Positions 16,393-24,313 of a DNA stretch of 64,000 bases are shown piece after piece. Numbering within the stretch: position 1 is the first letter of the stretch; each line of letters opens with the position of its first letter. The position numbers and the translations under genes are program-made. A model generated the notes under the pieces. The model was not told where the DNA came from. It was given only the letters and a program-made list of their open reading frames with translations, and did not search any database. This DNA is from Rhodococcus opacus B4 (GTDB lineage: Bacteria > Actinomycetota > Actinomycetes > Mycobacteriales > Mycobacteriaceae), in NCBI RefSeq assembly GCF_000010805.1, contig NC_012522.1:1364001-1428000 (forward strand), given 5' to 3'.

Positions 16393-17655
16393 TGGTTCGC
16401 GGCGCGGTAGTCGCCGAGTGCACCGGACTCCGCCAGCGCGTCGGCGTCGGTGTGGGTCGAGTCCTCGGGAACCGGGGTGTCGAACGGTGCGACGTACAGC
16501 GCGTCGGTGGGACAGTTCGCCTCACACATGAAGCACGTCTGACAGTCCTCCTGGTGCGCGACGACGGGAACCCCGTCCGGGTCTCGGCGGTGCCGTGCTC
16601 GGGCCGCACCCACACCTCGTCGAGCCCGCCCGACAGCAGGCGACGGGTCTGAGCCGGATCGGTCTCGGGCAGGTCGGTGCGCACGTGCATGCCGCGGGTC
16701 TCGGTCCGCGCCGGCGCGGAGTGCGTCGCCCACCGGGCCGCGGCGAGCATCGCGGCGGCCGAACGAGCCTGCAGCAGTTCCCGTTCGGCGCCGCCGAGCA
16801 GATCGGCGGCACCCGACCAGGCTTCGTCGAGGGCGGTCACGCTGTCCTGCAGACTCGTCGCGCTGCGCCGGTAGCTGCGCCGCAGCGGCAGGGTGTGCTC
16901 CTGGACCAGTCCGACGATGGCGCGCGACGCCTGCCGCCGGGCGGACGGGCCGCGCAGCCCGGCGGCCCCCGCGCCGCGCACTCCGTCGGGTACGTCAGTG
17001 GCGCAGTCGGTTCCGGTGATCCCGATGCCTCCGGTTCCGCCCACCGTTCCCTCCAGCACCGCCCGCACGGGATACTTCTGCGTGAACGGGTCGATGCCCG
17101 CCTTGTTCAGCGGCAGAAAGTAGTTCGGTTGCGACGTCCGCATGGCCGCGCGGATGGCGGGCCGGGCCCGGTCCAGCCGCGCAGCCGCCGGTCGCCACGA
17201 CGCCGTCGCCGGTGGTGAGCAGTTCCAGGGCGGGGCTGTGGTCGAGGATGGTGACCCCGGCCCGGTGCACACGCCTGCGCATCCGGCGCATGTACTCGGG
17301 CCCCTGCAGGCTGGTGCGGACCTCCCGGCCGTCGTCGCCGAAGGGAAACCGGTACCCGGATTCGGCCAGTTCGTCCACCCGGCGGTGGGTCTCCTAGAGC
17401 ACCCGGTACATCCACGCCGGTTCGGACAGCCGGCCGCCGTCCTCGAAGCGGGCCTGCACGGACCGTTCGCGCGCGGGGCCGGGCGGGACGTTCCAGGTTG
17501 TTTCCACCCGAGGCGGTGGGACCGCTGGTTCCGCAGTACCCCTTGTCGGCGAGGACCACGGAGGCGCCCTCCCGGGCCGCGGACAGCGCCGCCCAGGTGG
17601 CGGCGGGTCCGCCGACGAGGACGAGGACGTCGCTGACGATCTCGATTGCGCTCAC
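16386..17655 (-). pseudogene. Decayed AprA/fumarate-reductase-like flavoprotein fused to remnant ferredoxin
   Basis: A broken paralogue of the intact pair at 48110-50013. The N-terminus (from GTG 17655) reads SDVLVLVGGPAATWAA...DKGYCGTSG, with the GxGxxG FAD motif already damaged. Near 17500 the frame shifts, and an in-frame TAG follows at 17394-17396. LQGPEYMRRM and ILDHSPALELL match the intact copy in the shifted frame. About 130 residues of the middle are then missing, and the match resumes in yet another frame at QPNYFLPLNKAGIDPFTQKY. The C-terminus runs straight into the ferredoxin's second cluster (CQTCFMCEANCP), so the first cluster and the ferredoxin start are deleted. FAD binding and electron transfer cannot work, so this is a clear pseudogene. 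Confidence 0.9.
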
Positions 17656-17744
17656 GAAGCGAACAGCATCGCCGACGCGGCGACGGCCGCCCCGGCCCGT
17701 TCGGACAGCGGGCGGCGGCGGAACAACCTGTCGAGCAGAGACAT
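17652..17744 (-). CDS. Small leader-like ORF, 30 aa, coupled to the pseudogene
   Basis: An ATG with GGGGG upstream opens a 30-codon frame beginning MSLLDRLFRRRPLSERAG and ending in a short hydrophobic stretch. Its TGA overlaps the GTG start of the decayed flavoprotein (GTGA), the usual geometry for translational coupling. The product has a basic N-terminal half and a small hydrophobic C-terminal half. I do not recognise it. It could be a regulatory leader, a tiny membrane peptide, or a chance frame in a degrading locus. Confidence 0.4.
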   Translation of the reverse strand: MSLLDRLFRRRPLSERAGAAVAASAMLFAS

Positions 17745-17959
17745 CGTTACCCCCGGTCGGAGCAGTATGGACACCGCTCGATCGTCGGCTCGCGCCTCCG
17801 TCCGGGCAAGGGTTCGCGTCAGCGTGCGCCGAACCCCCGCTGCCGCCCCGGCAACCTTCGAGCGAACCCCGCCCGAGCGACTCGCCTGCAGACTCATGCA
17901 CCAATCGGGGGCAGCGCCCTCTATGGTGGACGCATTTGCACGCCGAGGACGGGTAACGC

Positions 17960-18487
17960 ATGGACGACAGGACTGTAGCGATCGGGGCTCTTGCGATTGC
18001 CACCGTTTCGGCGGTCTCCGGGCTGATGATCGGCGCCGCGGGCGGCGCGTTCGGCAGTCGCGGACCGGCAGTCGTGCCACCACCGCTGACGTCGGAGGGT
18101 CTGCAGGCCGCGGGGCCGTACAGCGCCGCACCGGCGACGTTCCAGGTGTTCGTGCCGCCGACCCCGACCTGGCAGATGGCGGACCTGACCACCCCGCGGG
18201 CGGTCACGCTCACCACCGAACCGGCACCGGTGACCACCGCGCCTGCGCCCGCGCCGTCGACGACCCCCGCGCCGCCTCCTCCGCCGCCGGTCCGGACGAC
18301 GATCGCGCCGCCTCCGCCGACGATCAGCCTCGCCCCGGTCACCACCCCGGTGACCCGGCCCCCGGTAGTCACGGCGACCGTTCCGCCGCCGGCGGCCGTG
18401 GCCCCGACACTGGCACCGACCACGACCACGACCACGACGCGTCCGGTGATCACGATCCCGCCGGTGACCACCAGGCCACGAGGCTGA
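17960..18487 (+). CDS. Pro/Thr-rich membrane-anchored or exported protein
   Basis: A protein of 175 aa with an N-terminal hydrophobic segment (residues 5-30, AIGALAIATVSAVSGLMIGAAGG), then a tail dominated by Pro, Thr, Ala and Val, including runs such as PPPPPP and TTTTTTT. There is no recognisable catalytic domain. This layout suits a cell-wall-spanning or surface-exposed stalk anchored by an uncleaved signal. The biased sequence produces a long open frame on the other strand, which I regard as spurious. It converges with the MFS gene, 3 bp apart. Confidence 0.6.
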   Translation: MDDRTVAIGALAIATVSAVSGLMIGAAGGAFGSRGPAVVPPPLTSEGLQAAGPYSAAPATFQVFVPPTPTWQMADLTTPRAVTLTTEPAPVTTAPAPAPSTTPAPPPPPPVRTTIAPPPPTISLAPVTTPVTRPPVVTATVPPPAAVAPTLAPTTTTTTTRPVITIPPVTTRPRG

Positions 18488-18490
18488 CGC

Positions 18491-19702
18491 TCAGGCCCGT
18501 CTGCGCGCGATCAGTTGCGCGACGGCCACCCCGGCACCCAGTGCGGCGACCAGCGCGCTGAAGACGATCCCGGCGGCCCGAAGGTCGGTGAACCGTGCGA
18601 GAACACCGACACCGACCGCGGGAACGGCCAGCATCACGTAGATCCCGGCGAAGAATGCCGAGGACACGCCACCGCGGAATTGCGGTTCGACCCGTTCGAC
18701 GGTGGTCGCGATCGACGCATTCAGGCACAGGCCTCCGGCGACGCCGAGCACCACCGACGACGCCAGCAGCGGCACGAGGATCGTGTTCGCCAGCGCGAGC
18801 GCCAGCAGTGCCGCTGCCGGGATCAGGGCAAGGCACCCCACGAGCATGGCGCCGGCCGTCGACATCCGTCGGGCCAGGAGTTGCCCGAACGCCATGAACA
18901 GGAACGTCAGGAACACGACGAGCCCGGCCATCGTGTGGCTCCTCGACCCGAGGTACTCCGTCAAGAACAGCGCCGACACGGCGGTGAGCACGCCGGTCAC
19001 CGCGAACGCCGTTCCGGCGGCGAACACCGCGGTGACGAACGCGCCGCGGATCGAGGCGGGAACCTGCAGCCGCCGTGGCCGGATACGCCACGTCGGACGG
19101 ATGGCCGGTGCGGGCGTGAAGATCCACAGCGCGGCGCCCGCGACGACGGCGAGCACGAGATTGACCACGTAGGGAATGGTCAGCGGGCTCGACGTGAGGT
19201 CGGCGATCACCCCCGCGCTGAGCGTGCCCAATCCGAGACCGCCCGTGTTCACGGCGACCGCGAGCATGCCGCCGACCGCCTTCCGGCCGGGTGGGAACAG
19301 GTCGATCACCGCGGCGGTGCCGGTGCCGGTCATCAGGCCGGCGGACAGTCCGGAGATCACCCGGGCGACGACGAACACCGGAAGCGTCGACGGCAGCAGG
19401 AACAGCACGGCACTGACCGCGGCGAGGGCGACCGCGAGGAAGAGCACCGGGCGCCGGCCGACGTCGTCGGACAGCCGCCCGAACAGCGCGAGCGCGGCCA
19501 CGACCCCGACCGCGTACACGGCGAACAGGATCGTGACGGTGAGTGCACTGAACGACAGTTCCTGCGCGTAGATGGAGTACAGCGGCGTGGGCAGGGTCGT
19601 GCCCATCATCGTGACGAGAAACGCGAACGACGTGGCCCCGACCGCGAGGGCGGACGTCCGCCGGGTGCGCGGTCCGGACACTGCGGGCGAGAACGAAGGC
19701 AT
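18491..19702 (-). CDS. MFS transporter
   Basis: A membrane protein of 403 aa with 12 predicted helices and the MFS signature loop FGRLSDDVGRRPVLF after TM2; PLYSIYAQELSFSALTVT follows TM1. It looks like a drug/metabolite exporter (DHA1-like), but the substrate cannot be inferred. The ATG at 19702 follows GAAAGG; a longer frame from 19813 would add a charged, non-homologous leader. It is divergent from the PPE-like gene at 19825. Confidence 0.8.
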   Translation of the reverse strand: MPSFSPAVSGPRTRRTSALAVGATSFAFLVTMMGTTLPTPLYSIYAQELSFSALTVTILFAVYAVGVVAALALFGRLSDDVGRRPVLFLAVALAAVSAVLFLLPSTLPVFVVARVISGLSAGLMTGTGTAAVIDLFPPGRKAVGGMLAVAVNTGGLGLGTLSAGVIADLTSSPLTIPYVVNLVLAVVAGAALWIFTPAPAIRPTWRIRPRRLQVPASIRGAFVTAVFAAGTAFAVTGVLTAVSALFLTEYLGSRSHTMAGLVVFLTFLFMAFGQLLARRMSTAGAMLVGCLALIPAAALLALALANTILVPLLASSVVLGVAGGLCLNASIATTVERVEPQFRGGVSSAFFAGIYVMLAVPAVGVGVLARFTDLRAAGIVFSALVAALGAGVAVAQLIARRRA

Positions 19703-19824
19703 GGATCCGAGCCTTTCGGAGATCGGCGGCGGTGACAAGCCCCGCGCGGGAGTCGGTAAGGTGGCTTCCCGCCGGATTGGGGGGTCCACTCCGGGACCAA
19801 AGTGTCCAAGCATCGGAGGTCGGG

Positions 19825-20733
19825 ATGAATGGCCGGGAAAACTTTCACTCGGGCGCGTGGGATCACCGCGCCATCAGCAGCGCTGTCGACGCGCTGAAAC
19901 CCGCCGAATCCGGTGCCGTCGCCGCGTCCTGGGACGACCTCGGACGAAAATTTCGGGAAGCGGTGGCCGCGTTCCACGACGCGACCCGGGCCGCGGTCGA
20001 CACCGGCTGGCGCGGGCCGTCGGCGACCGCGGTGGCGGCGGCACTCGACGACTACGCCGCCCGGGCAGAACAGGTCGGCGGCCGGTTCACCGACGTGGGG
20101 GATGCGTTGCGGCACGCGAGCGCCGGCGCCGAAGCGGTGCGCGGCGCCGTCGGCCGGCCCGTAGACCACCCGGCCGATTGGACCCGGGTACTGCCGGGCA
20201 ACTGGACCGCGGAAGCCGACGCCGACGCCGCGGAACAGGACGCGAAAGCTGCCATGGACACCCTGTACGCGTCGGCGTATCGGACTGCGGACGACCGACT
20301 CCCCACCGACGGTCTCGCCGCGACCCACGCTGCGGCGACGGCCCTCGGGCAGCCGGTCGGCTTCGACATCGGACCGAACGGCGTGCACGGCGTACCCAGC
20401 GACGGGCAGGTCGCCGAACCCGAATCCGAGACCGCCACCGCCCCCCGCGGCGAACCCCGCGAGACCGACGACGTCCCGCCCCGGGACGCGCAGGCCGCCC
20501 CTGGGCCGATCGCCGGTGCGCTGGCCGGGGCCGTCGGCGGCGGGGTGGCGCACTACGCGCACGGCATCGTGGCCGCGCACCGGGCGTCGACCCCCGAACG
20601 ACCCGCCGCTCCGGCTCTGCCCGCCGCGCGCGAAGCCGAGGAGGAACCGCCGACCTACCTCGAAAGCATCGACGAGGGAAGCGAACTCGTCGGGAAACTG
20701 CCCCTCGTCACACCCGCGGTGATCGGCGAATAG
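19825..20733 (+). CDS. PPE/WXG100-like protein, probable type VII secretion-associated
   Basis: A protein of 302 aa. The first ~110 residues look like a WXG100/PPE helical hairpin: AAVDTGWRGPSATAVAAAL carries the WxG-type turn between two amphipathic helices. A Pro/Ala/Glu-rich linker follows (about 190-275) with a weakly hydrophobic Gly/Ala segment (PIAGALAGAVGGGV), then an acidic end YLESIDEGSELVGKLPLV. The ATG at 19825 follows GGAGG. The next gene, 2 bp on, is EspG-like, the known chaperone of PE/PPE proteins, which strengthens the ESX link. No PE partner or ESX core gene is in the window. Confidence 0.6.
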   Translation: MNGRENFHSGAWDHRAISSAVDALKPAESGAVAASWDDLGRKFREAVAAFHDATRAAVDTGWRGPSATAVAAALDDYAARAEQVGGRFTDVGDALRHASAGAEAVRGAVGRPVDHPADWTRVLPGNWTAEADADAAEQDAKAAMDTLYASAYRTADDRLPTDGLAATHAAATALGQPVGFDIGPNGVHGVPSDGQVAEPESETATAPRGEPRETDDVPPRDAQAAPGPIAGALAGAVGGGVAHYAHGIVAAHRASTPERPAAPALPAAREAEEEPPTYLESIDEGSELVGKLPLVTPAVIGE

Positions 20734-20735
20734 TC

Positions 20736-21410
20736 GTGGGGCACTGGGTGTTGAGCGGTCCGCAGTTCTCGGCGTCGTGGGCGCGGACCGGCCAGGACCG
20801 CTGTCCGTATCCGTTCAAGGTCACCAGCACGCTGGCCACCGCCGACGAGTACGAGGCGGAGCAGCACCGGATCCGCGCCGACTTCTCCGGACCCGAACAC
20901 GACCCGCTCGCGTCGGCGCTGCTGGTGCTCGCCGAACCCGACCTCCGGATCGAGATCTCCGGTTCGACGGGCGGTACCCCGGTCCGGCTGGTCGGGGCGC
21001 TCGCGCGCGGGCACGGGATCGCTGCGGTGCAGCATCCGGGCGGCGAGGTGGTGATCCGCAGCTGTGAACCGTACGACCTCGGCCGGCAGCTGATCGCTCA
21101 GCTTCCCGACATCGACGCGGGCACGCGGCGTGGCGTCGTGGTCGACCGGGCCGCTGCCGCGCACCGGCAGGCGGCGGTCGCCCGGATCCTCGACCGGCCG
21201 TCGACGGGTCAGGGGGTCGTCACCGTCGTCCGTGGCGCGCGGCACGCGCCGCGCCCCGTCGGCGGTCTGGCGTGGCGTGACATCGACGGCGACGGCAGGT
21301 ACCTCGTGTGGGGCGACACCGCGGTAGCGGTGGAACCGGGCACGTCCTGGGACCTCCTCGACGCCGTCACCCGGCTGACCGGACGGATCGCGGCCGGTCA
21401 CCCCGTCTGA
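20736..21410 (+). CDS. EspG-like ESX secretion-associated chaperone
   Basis: A protein of 224 aa starting WVLSGPQFSASW, then PYPFKVTSTLATADEYEAEQ, the N-terminal pattern of actinobacterial EspG-family proteins. The middle carries the alternating strands typical of that fold (LRIEISGSTGGTPVRLVGAL). EspG binds PE-PPE dimers in the cytoplasm and keeps them soluble for ESX export. The GTG start lies 2 bp after the PPE-like gene, so partner and chaperone are co-expressed. The assignment is by pattern, not alignment. Confidence 0.65.
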   Translation: MGHWVLSGPQFSASWARTGQDRCPYPFKVTSTLATADEYEAEQHRIRADFSGPEHDPLASALLVLAEPDLRIEISGSTGGTPVRLVGALARGHGIAAVQHPGGEVVIRSCEPYDLGRQLIAQLPDIDAGTRRGVVVDRAAAAHRQAAVARILDRPSTGQGVVTVVRGARHAPRPVGGLAWRDIDGDGRYLVWGDTAVAVEPGTSWDLLDAVTRLTGRIAAGHPV

Positions 21411-21480
21411 GCCCTGCACCCCCTCCTGCGCTGCGGTGTCGGCGATCGCCGCTACCGTATACAGCGGAAGTAGGTGACCT

Positions 21481-22821
21481 GTGGCCGACCCGGACGGAGC
21501 AGACATGCAGGACTTCGATCTGGATTCGAGCGTGAACCGCGACTGGGCGGAGTTCCAGCGGCGCCTCGCGGACTATCTGGCGGCGATGCAGGACGAGGAC
21601 CTTCTGGTGCTCGAATCGGGATTCGAGGAGCTCGACGAATCCCAGGGGCTGATGCCGTGCATCCAGTTCGTGGTGTGGGACGGCGACACGGTGCGCTGCG
21701 AGGTGCCGTCGAATCATTACCTGCACCCGGACCGCGCGCTGACCGACGCCGAGCAGACGTATCTCACCGAGCTGGGCTGGAACCGTCCGACCCGCGGCCC
21801 GGACGACGAACCGGACGACGGCTCCCCCGCGTTCTACGTGGACAAGAAGCTGTCGTGGTCGGATCAGCTGGCCGCGATGGCGGTGGCCGCGTTTCGCGAC
21901 GTCTGGGGAATCACGCATCCGGCGTTCCTGAGTACCGAGACGTCGAGCACGGATCCCGATGCGACGTTCGACCCGGTCGCGGCGCGGCCGCCGCTGGTCG
22001 CGCAACTCGACCCGGGGGCCGCCGTGGTCCCCCGCGATGCCGAGCACTTGCACGAGCTGATCACGCTCTCGCTGGTGCCGATGCTCGGACTGCTGCCAGA
22101 ACGCGACCCGGACGGCGACGTCCCGATCCGGATGGGCAACACCATTCTGTTCGTCGGGCCGCTCGCCGACACCGTCGACGTGCAACTGTTCGCGCCGCTG
22201 GTGCACGACATCAGCGACCGCACCCGGGCGGCCGAGGTCACGGCCGACCTCAATCGCACTTGGTCGCGGATCAAGTTCGTGCTGGTCGACGACCGGTTGT
22301 CGGCGTTTCTGGAGGTGTCGGGCAACCCGTTCGTCCCGCAGCACCTCACGGACAGCTGCAAGTCGTTCGCCGACTTCCTGCGCACCGTCGACAGCGACTT
22401 CGCGGCGCGGTTCGGTGGCGAACTGTTCTTCAACCGGGACTCCGGCGGTCCCGACGAGGAACCCGAACCGGATTCGGCTCCCCCTGACGGGAACGGGATG
22501 TCGTCGACGACCGATCTGCCGAAGGAACTCCAGACGCTGTTCCATCTCGATCCCGGGTGCGGCGGCGACACCGATCCGGCCGTCGTTGCCGACGTGTGCG
22601 GTCACGACCGCGACCGGATCCTCGCCCTCCTCGACACCGGCACCGCGTGGGTGTCCCGGTTGCGTGAAACGGACGACGCGGCGGTGGAGCACTGGGAACG
22701 CATCGTCCGCACCCTGCGCAACGCCCTCCGGACCGTCGTGCTGCCACCGCCGGCCAACGCCCCCGACACCAAGCCGCGGCCCGAGCAGATGGGACTGTTC
22801 AACAACCCCGAGGAGCAGTAG
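21481..22821 (+). CDS. TY-Chap (YbjN/CesT-like) chaperone-domain protein
   Basis: A cytoplasmic, acidic protein of 446 aa. Two regions (about 1-130 and 140-300) resemble the TY-Chap/YbjN fold, a relative of type III secretion chaperones: LPCIQFVVWDGDTVRCEVPSNHYL-like strands, then VPIRMGNTILFVGPLADTVDVQLFAPLV and IKFVLVDDRLSAFLEVSGNPFVPQHL. The C-terminal part (330-446) is helical. TY-Chap domains occur in polymorphic toxin and secretion loci of actinobacteria, where they are thought to bind exported proteins. Position after PPE- and EspG-like genes fits that idea. The GTG start lies 70 bp after the EspG-like stop. Confidence 0.55.
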   Translation: MADPDGADMQDFDLDSSVNRDWAEFQRRLADYLAAMQDEDLLVLESGFEELDESQGLMPCIQFVVWDGDTVRCEVPSNHYLHPDRALTDAEQTYLTELGWNRPTRGPDDEPDDGSPAFYVDKKLSWSDQLAAMAVAAFRDVWGITHPAFLSTETSSTDPDATFDPVAARPPLVAQLDPGAAVVPRDAEHLHELITLSLVPMLGLLPERDPDGDVPIRMGNTILFVGPLADTVDVQLFAPLVHDISDRTRAAEVTADLNRTWSRIKFVLVDDRLSAFLEVSGNPFVPQHLTDSCKSFADFLRTVDSDFAARFGGELFFNRDSGGPDEEPEPDSAPPDGNGMSSTTDLPKELQTLFHLDPGCGGDTDPAVVADVCGHDRDRILALLDTGTAWVSRLRETDDAAVEHWERIVRTLRNALRTVVLPPPANAPDTKPRPEQMGLFNNPEEQ

Positions 22822-22831
22822 GCGCTCCGCG

Positions 22832-22877
22832 CCCGTGCGCCTTTCTGGTAGCGGCAGCAACCACAAAGGCGCACAGG
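22832..22877. terminator. CCCGTGCGCCTTT hairpin, copy A
   Basis: CCCGTGCGCCTTTCTGGT (22832-22849) faces ACCACAAAGGCGCACAGG (22860-22877), two mismatches in 18 bp, with a 10-nt loop. It begins 10 bp after the TY-Chap-like stop and precedes the membrane protein gene at 22962, so it may separate two transcripts of this block. It is one of five copies of the same hairpin in the window. Confidence 0.7.
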
Positions 22878-22961
22878 CGGTAACGCTCCTCTGGGTCGTG
22901 ACGAAAAGGACTTCGGATGCTCCTTCGTTCGGGGTGAGCGCCTGCGACAGGGGTGGGTCAC

Positions 22962-24308
22962 GTGAGCGACGGGGCAGACAGGCGCAAGGACCGCTGGACT
23001 ACGGGTCTGGTGGTGGTGTCGATCATGGCGAGCGGGGTGATCGTCGCGGGACTGCTCGAGGGCGGATCCGGCCCCGCCACCGTCGAGGACGCCGCCGCGG
23101 TTCCGTCGTACGTCACCCCGGCGGTCGAGTACCCGGTCGACATTCCCGGGTGCGCGACGGTGGAACCGCCGTCCGAGGGAGGGACTTTCGGCATCTCGAT
23201 TTTCGGGGAGCAGAGTTACGACAACCCGCGCTACCCGTGGTTCTCGGCGTCGAAGGCGTCGTCGATGACAGCGGCGGTCCTCGACACCCTGCCCGGGAAC
23301 GTGGAGATCCCGTTCGTCAGCCCGACGGAGTCACTGCTGTTCGAACCGATTCCGGTGTACGACCAGCCGGAGGTACCGGACTTCGAGGACGATTTCGGCG
23401 GAGTCACCAGCGCCCGGGGACCGCTGGTCCGGGACTCGATCCCCGGTTCGCTGTGGATGTCGGTCAGAAAGGCGGACCGACCGGTTCCGCCGTGTGTGGC
23501 AGGGGAACTCGACCGTCGCACGACGCTGCCCGACGGCACGGTGCTGGATGCGGACGACACGTGGACGGAGTACGACGGCCGCCGCACGCTGTCGCGGAGT
23601 GTCGCCGGCTTCTTCCCGGACGGCACCTGGATCCACGCGAACGCCACCGACGAGAATTTCGCCGAGGCCGACCCGGGCAGCAGGTACAGCGGCACCGTCC
23701 CGCTGACGCTCGACGATCTCACCGCCATCGTGCTGCGCCCCGAACTGCGGGTGAGCACGCCGGTGCCACCGGGCACCCCGCCGCCCCCGACGGCATGCGG
23801 GTCCGGGACCGGTTCCGAGGACGACGGATCGGCGTTGACCCGCGACGATCTGGACCGGCTCAATGCCGTGCTCGACGCCGCCTGGCGCGATCGGGGCGTC
23901 GCGCTGTCGAAACCGCTCGGATCACTGCAACTGGCCGAGTACAGCGACAACTCGGTGTGCGAGAGCATCGACGTCACCACCCCGGGATCGGAGGGCACGC
24001 TGAGCATCTCGATCGAGGGCGGCCACAGCATTCCGGCCGAACCCGACAAGTACGACCCGTCCTACGACCCGCAGGCCGCGAAGGCGACCCGACTGCCCGA
24101 CGGTTCGGTGCTGGAGCGGCGGGACGCGTACACCTCGGCGGTCTCCGAGCCCGGAATGCCTTCCGTCCACGAGGGCGGTCGTTACGTGACCCTGACGCGA
24201 CCGTCGGGCACACAGGTCACGGTCAGCTCGACCTCCGTCGCCCCGGCGACCCCACTCCCCTACGAGCTTCTCGAATCCCTGGCCACGACACCCGGACTGG
24301 AGCTGTAG
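22962..24308 (+). CDS. Membrane-anchored extracytoplasmic protein, unknown function
   Basis: A protein of 448 aa that I do not recognise. A single transmembrane segment near the N-terminus (about 14-34, GLVVVSIMASGVIVAGLL) follows a basic start, so the rest should face outside. The exported part holds two similar halves: SEGGTFGISIFGEQ/TTLPDGTVLDADDTWTEY in the first, and SEGTLSISIEGGH/TRLPDGSVLERRDAYTS in the second. This suggests an internal duplication of a beta-rich domain. Each half contains paired Cys (GCATVEPP and PPCV; TACGSG and SVCES). The GTG at 22962 follows AGGGGTGGG. The next gene starts 5 bp after the stop. Confidence 0.55.
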   Translation: MSDGADRRKDRWTTGLVVVSIMASGVIVAGLLEGGSGPATVEDAAAVPSYVTPAVEYPVDIPGCATVEPPSEGGTFGISIFGEQSYDNPRYPWFSASKASSMTAAVLDTLPGNVEIPFVSPTESLLFEPIPVYDQPEVPDFEDDFGGVTSARGPLVRDSIPGSLWMSVRKADRPVPPCVAGELDRRTTLPDGTVLDADDTWTEYDGRRTLSRSVAGFFPDGTWIHANATDENFAEADPGSRYSGTVPLTLDDLTAIVLRPELRVSTPVPPGTPPPPTACGSGTGSEDDGSALTRDDLDRLNAVLDAAWRDRGVALSKPLGSLQLAEYSDNSVCESIDVTTPGSEGTLSISIEGGHSIPAEPDKYDPSYDPQAAKATRLPDGSVLERRDAYTSAVSEPGMPSVHEGGRYVTLTRPSGTQVTVSSTSVAPATPLPYELLESLATTPGLEL

Positions 24309-24313
24309 CCGAC

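Noticed and set aside
17107-18471. A 454-codon minus-strand frame rich in Val/Gly, reading into the decayed flavoprotein
   Set aside because: The first half is the antisense of the Pro/Thr-rich gene. Only the last part from 17655 is meaningful, as the N-terminus of the pseudogene.
18250-18480. Repeated CCACCG/ACCACC triplets resembling a short tandem repeat or CRISPR-like array
   Set aside because: No constant repeat and spacer; the pattern is codon repetition from Pro and Thr runs in a coding frame.
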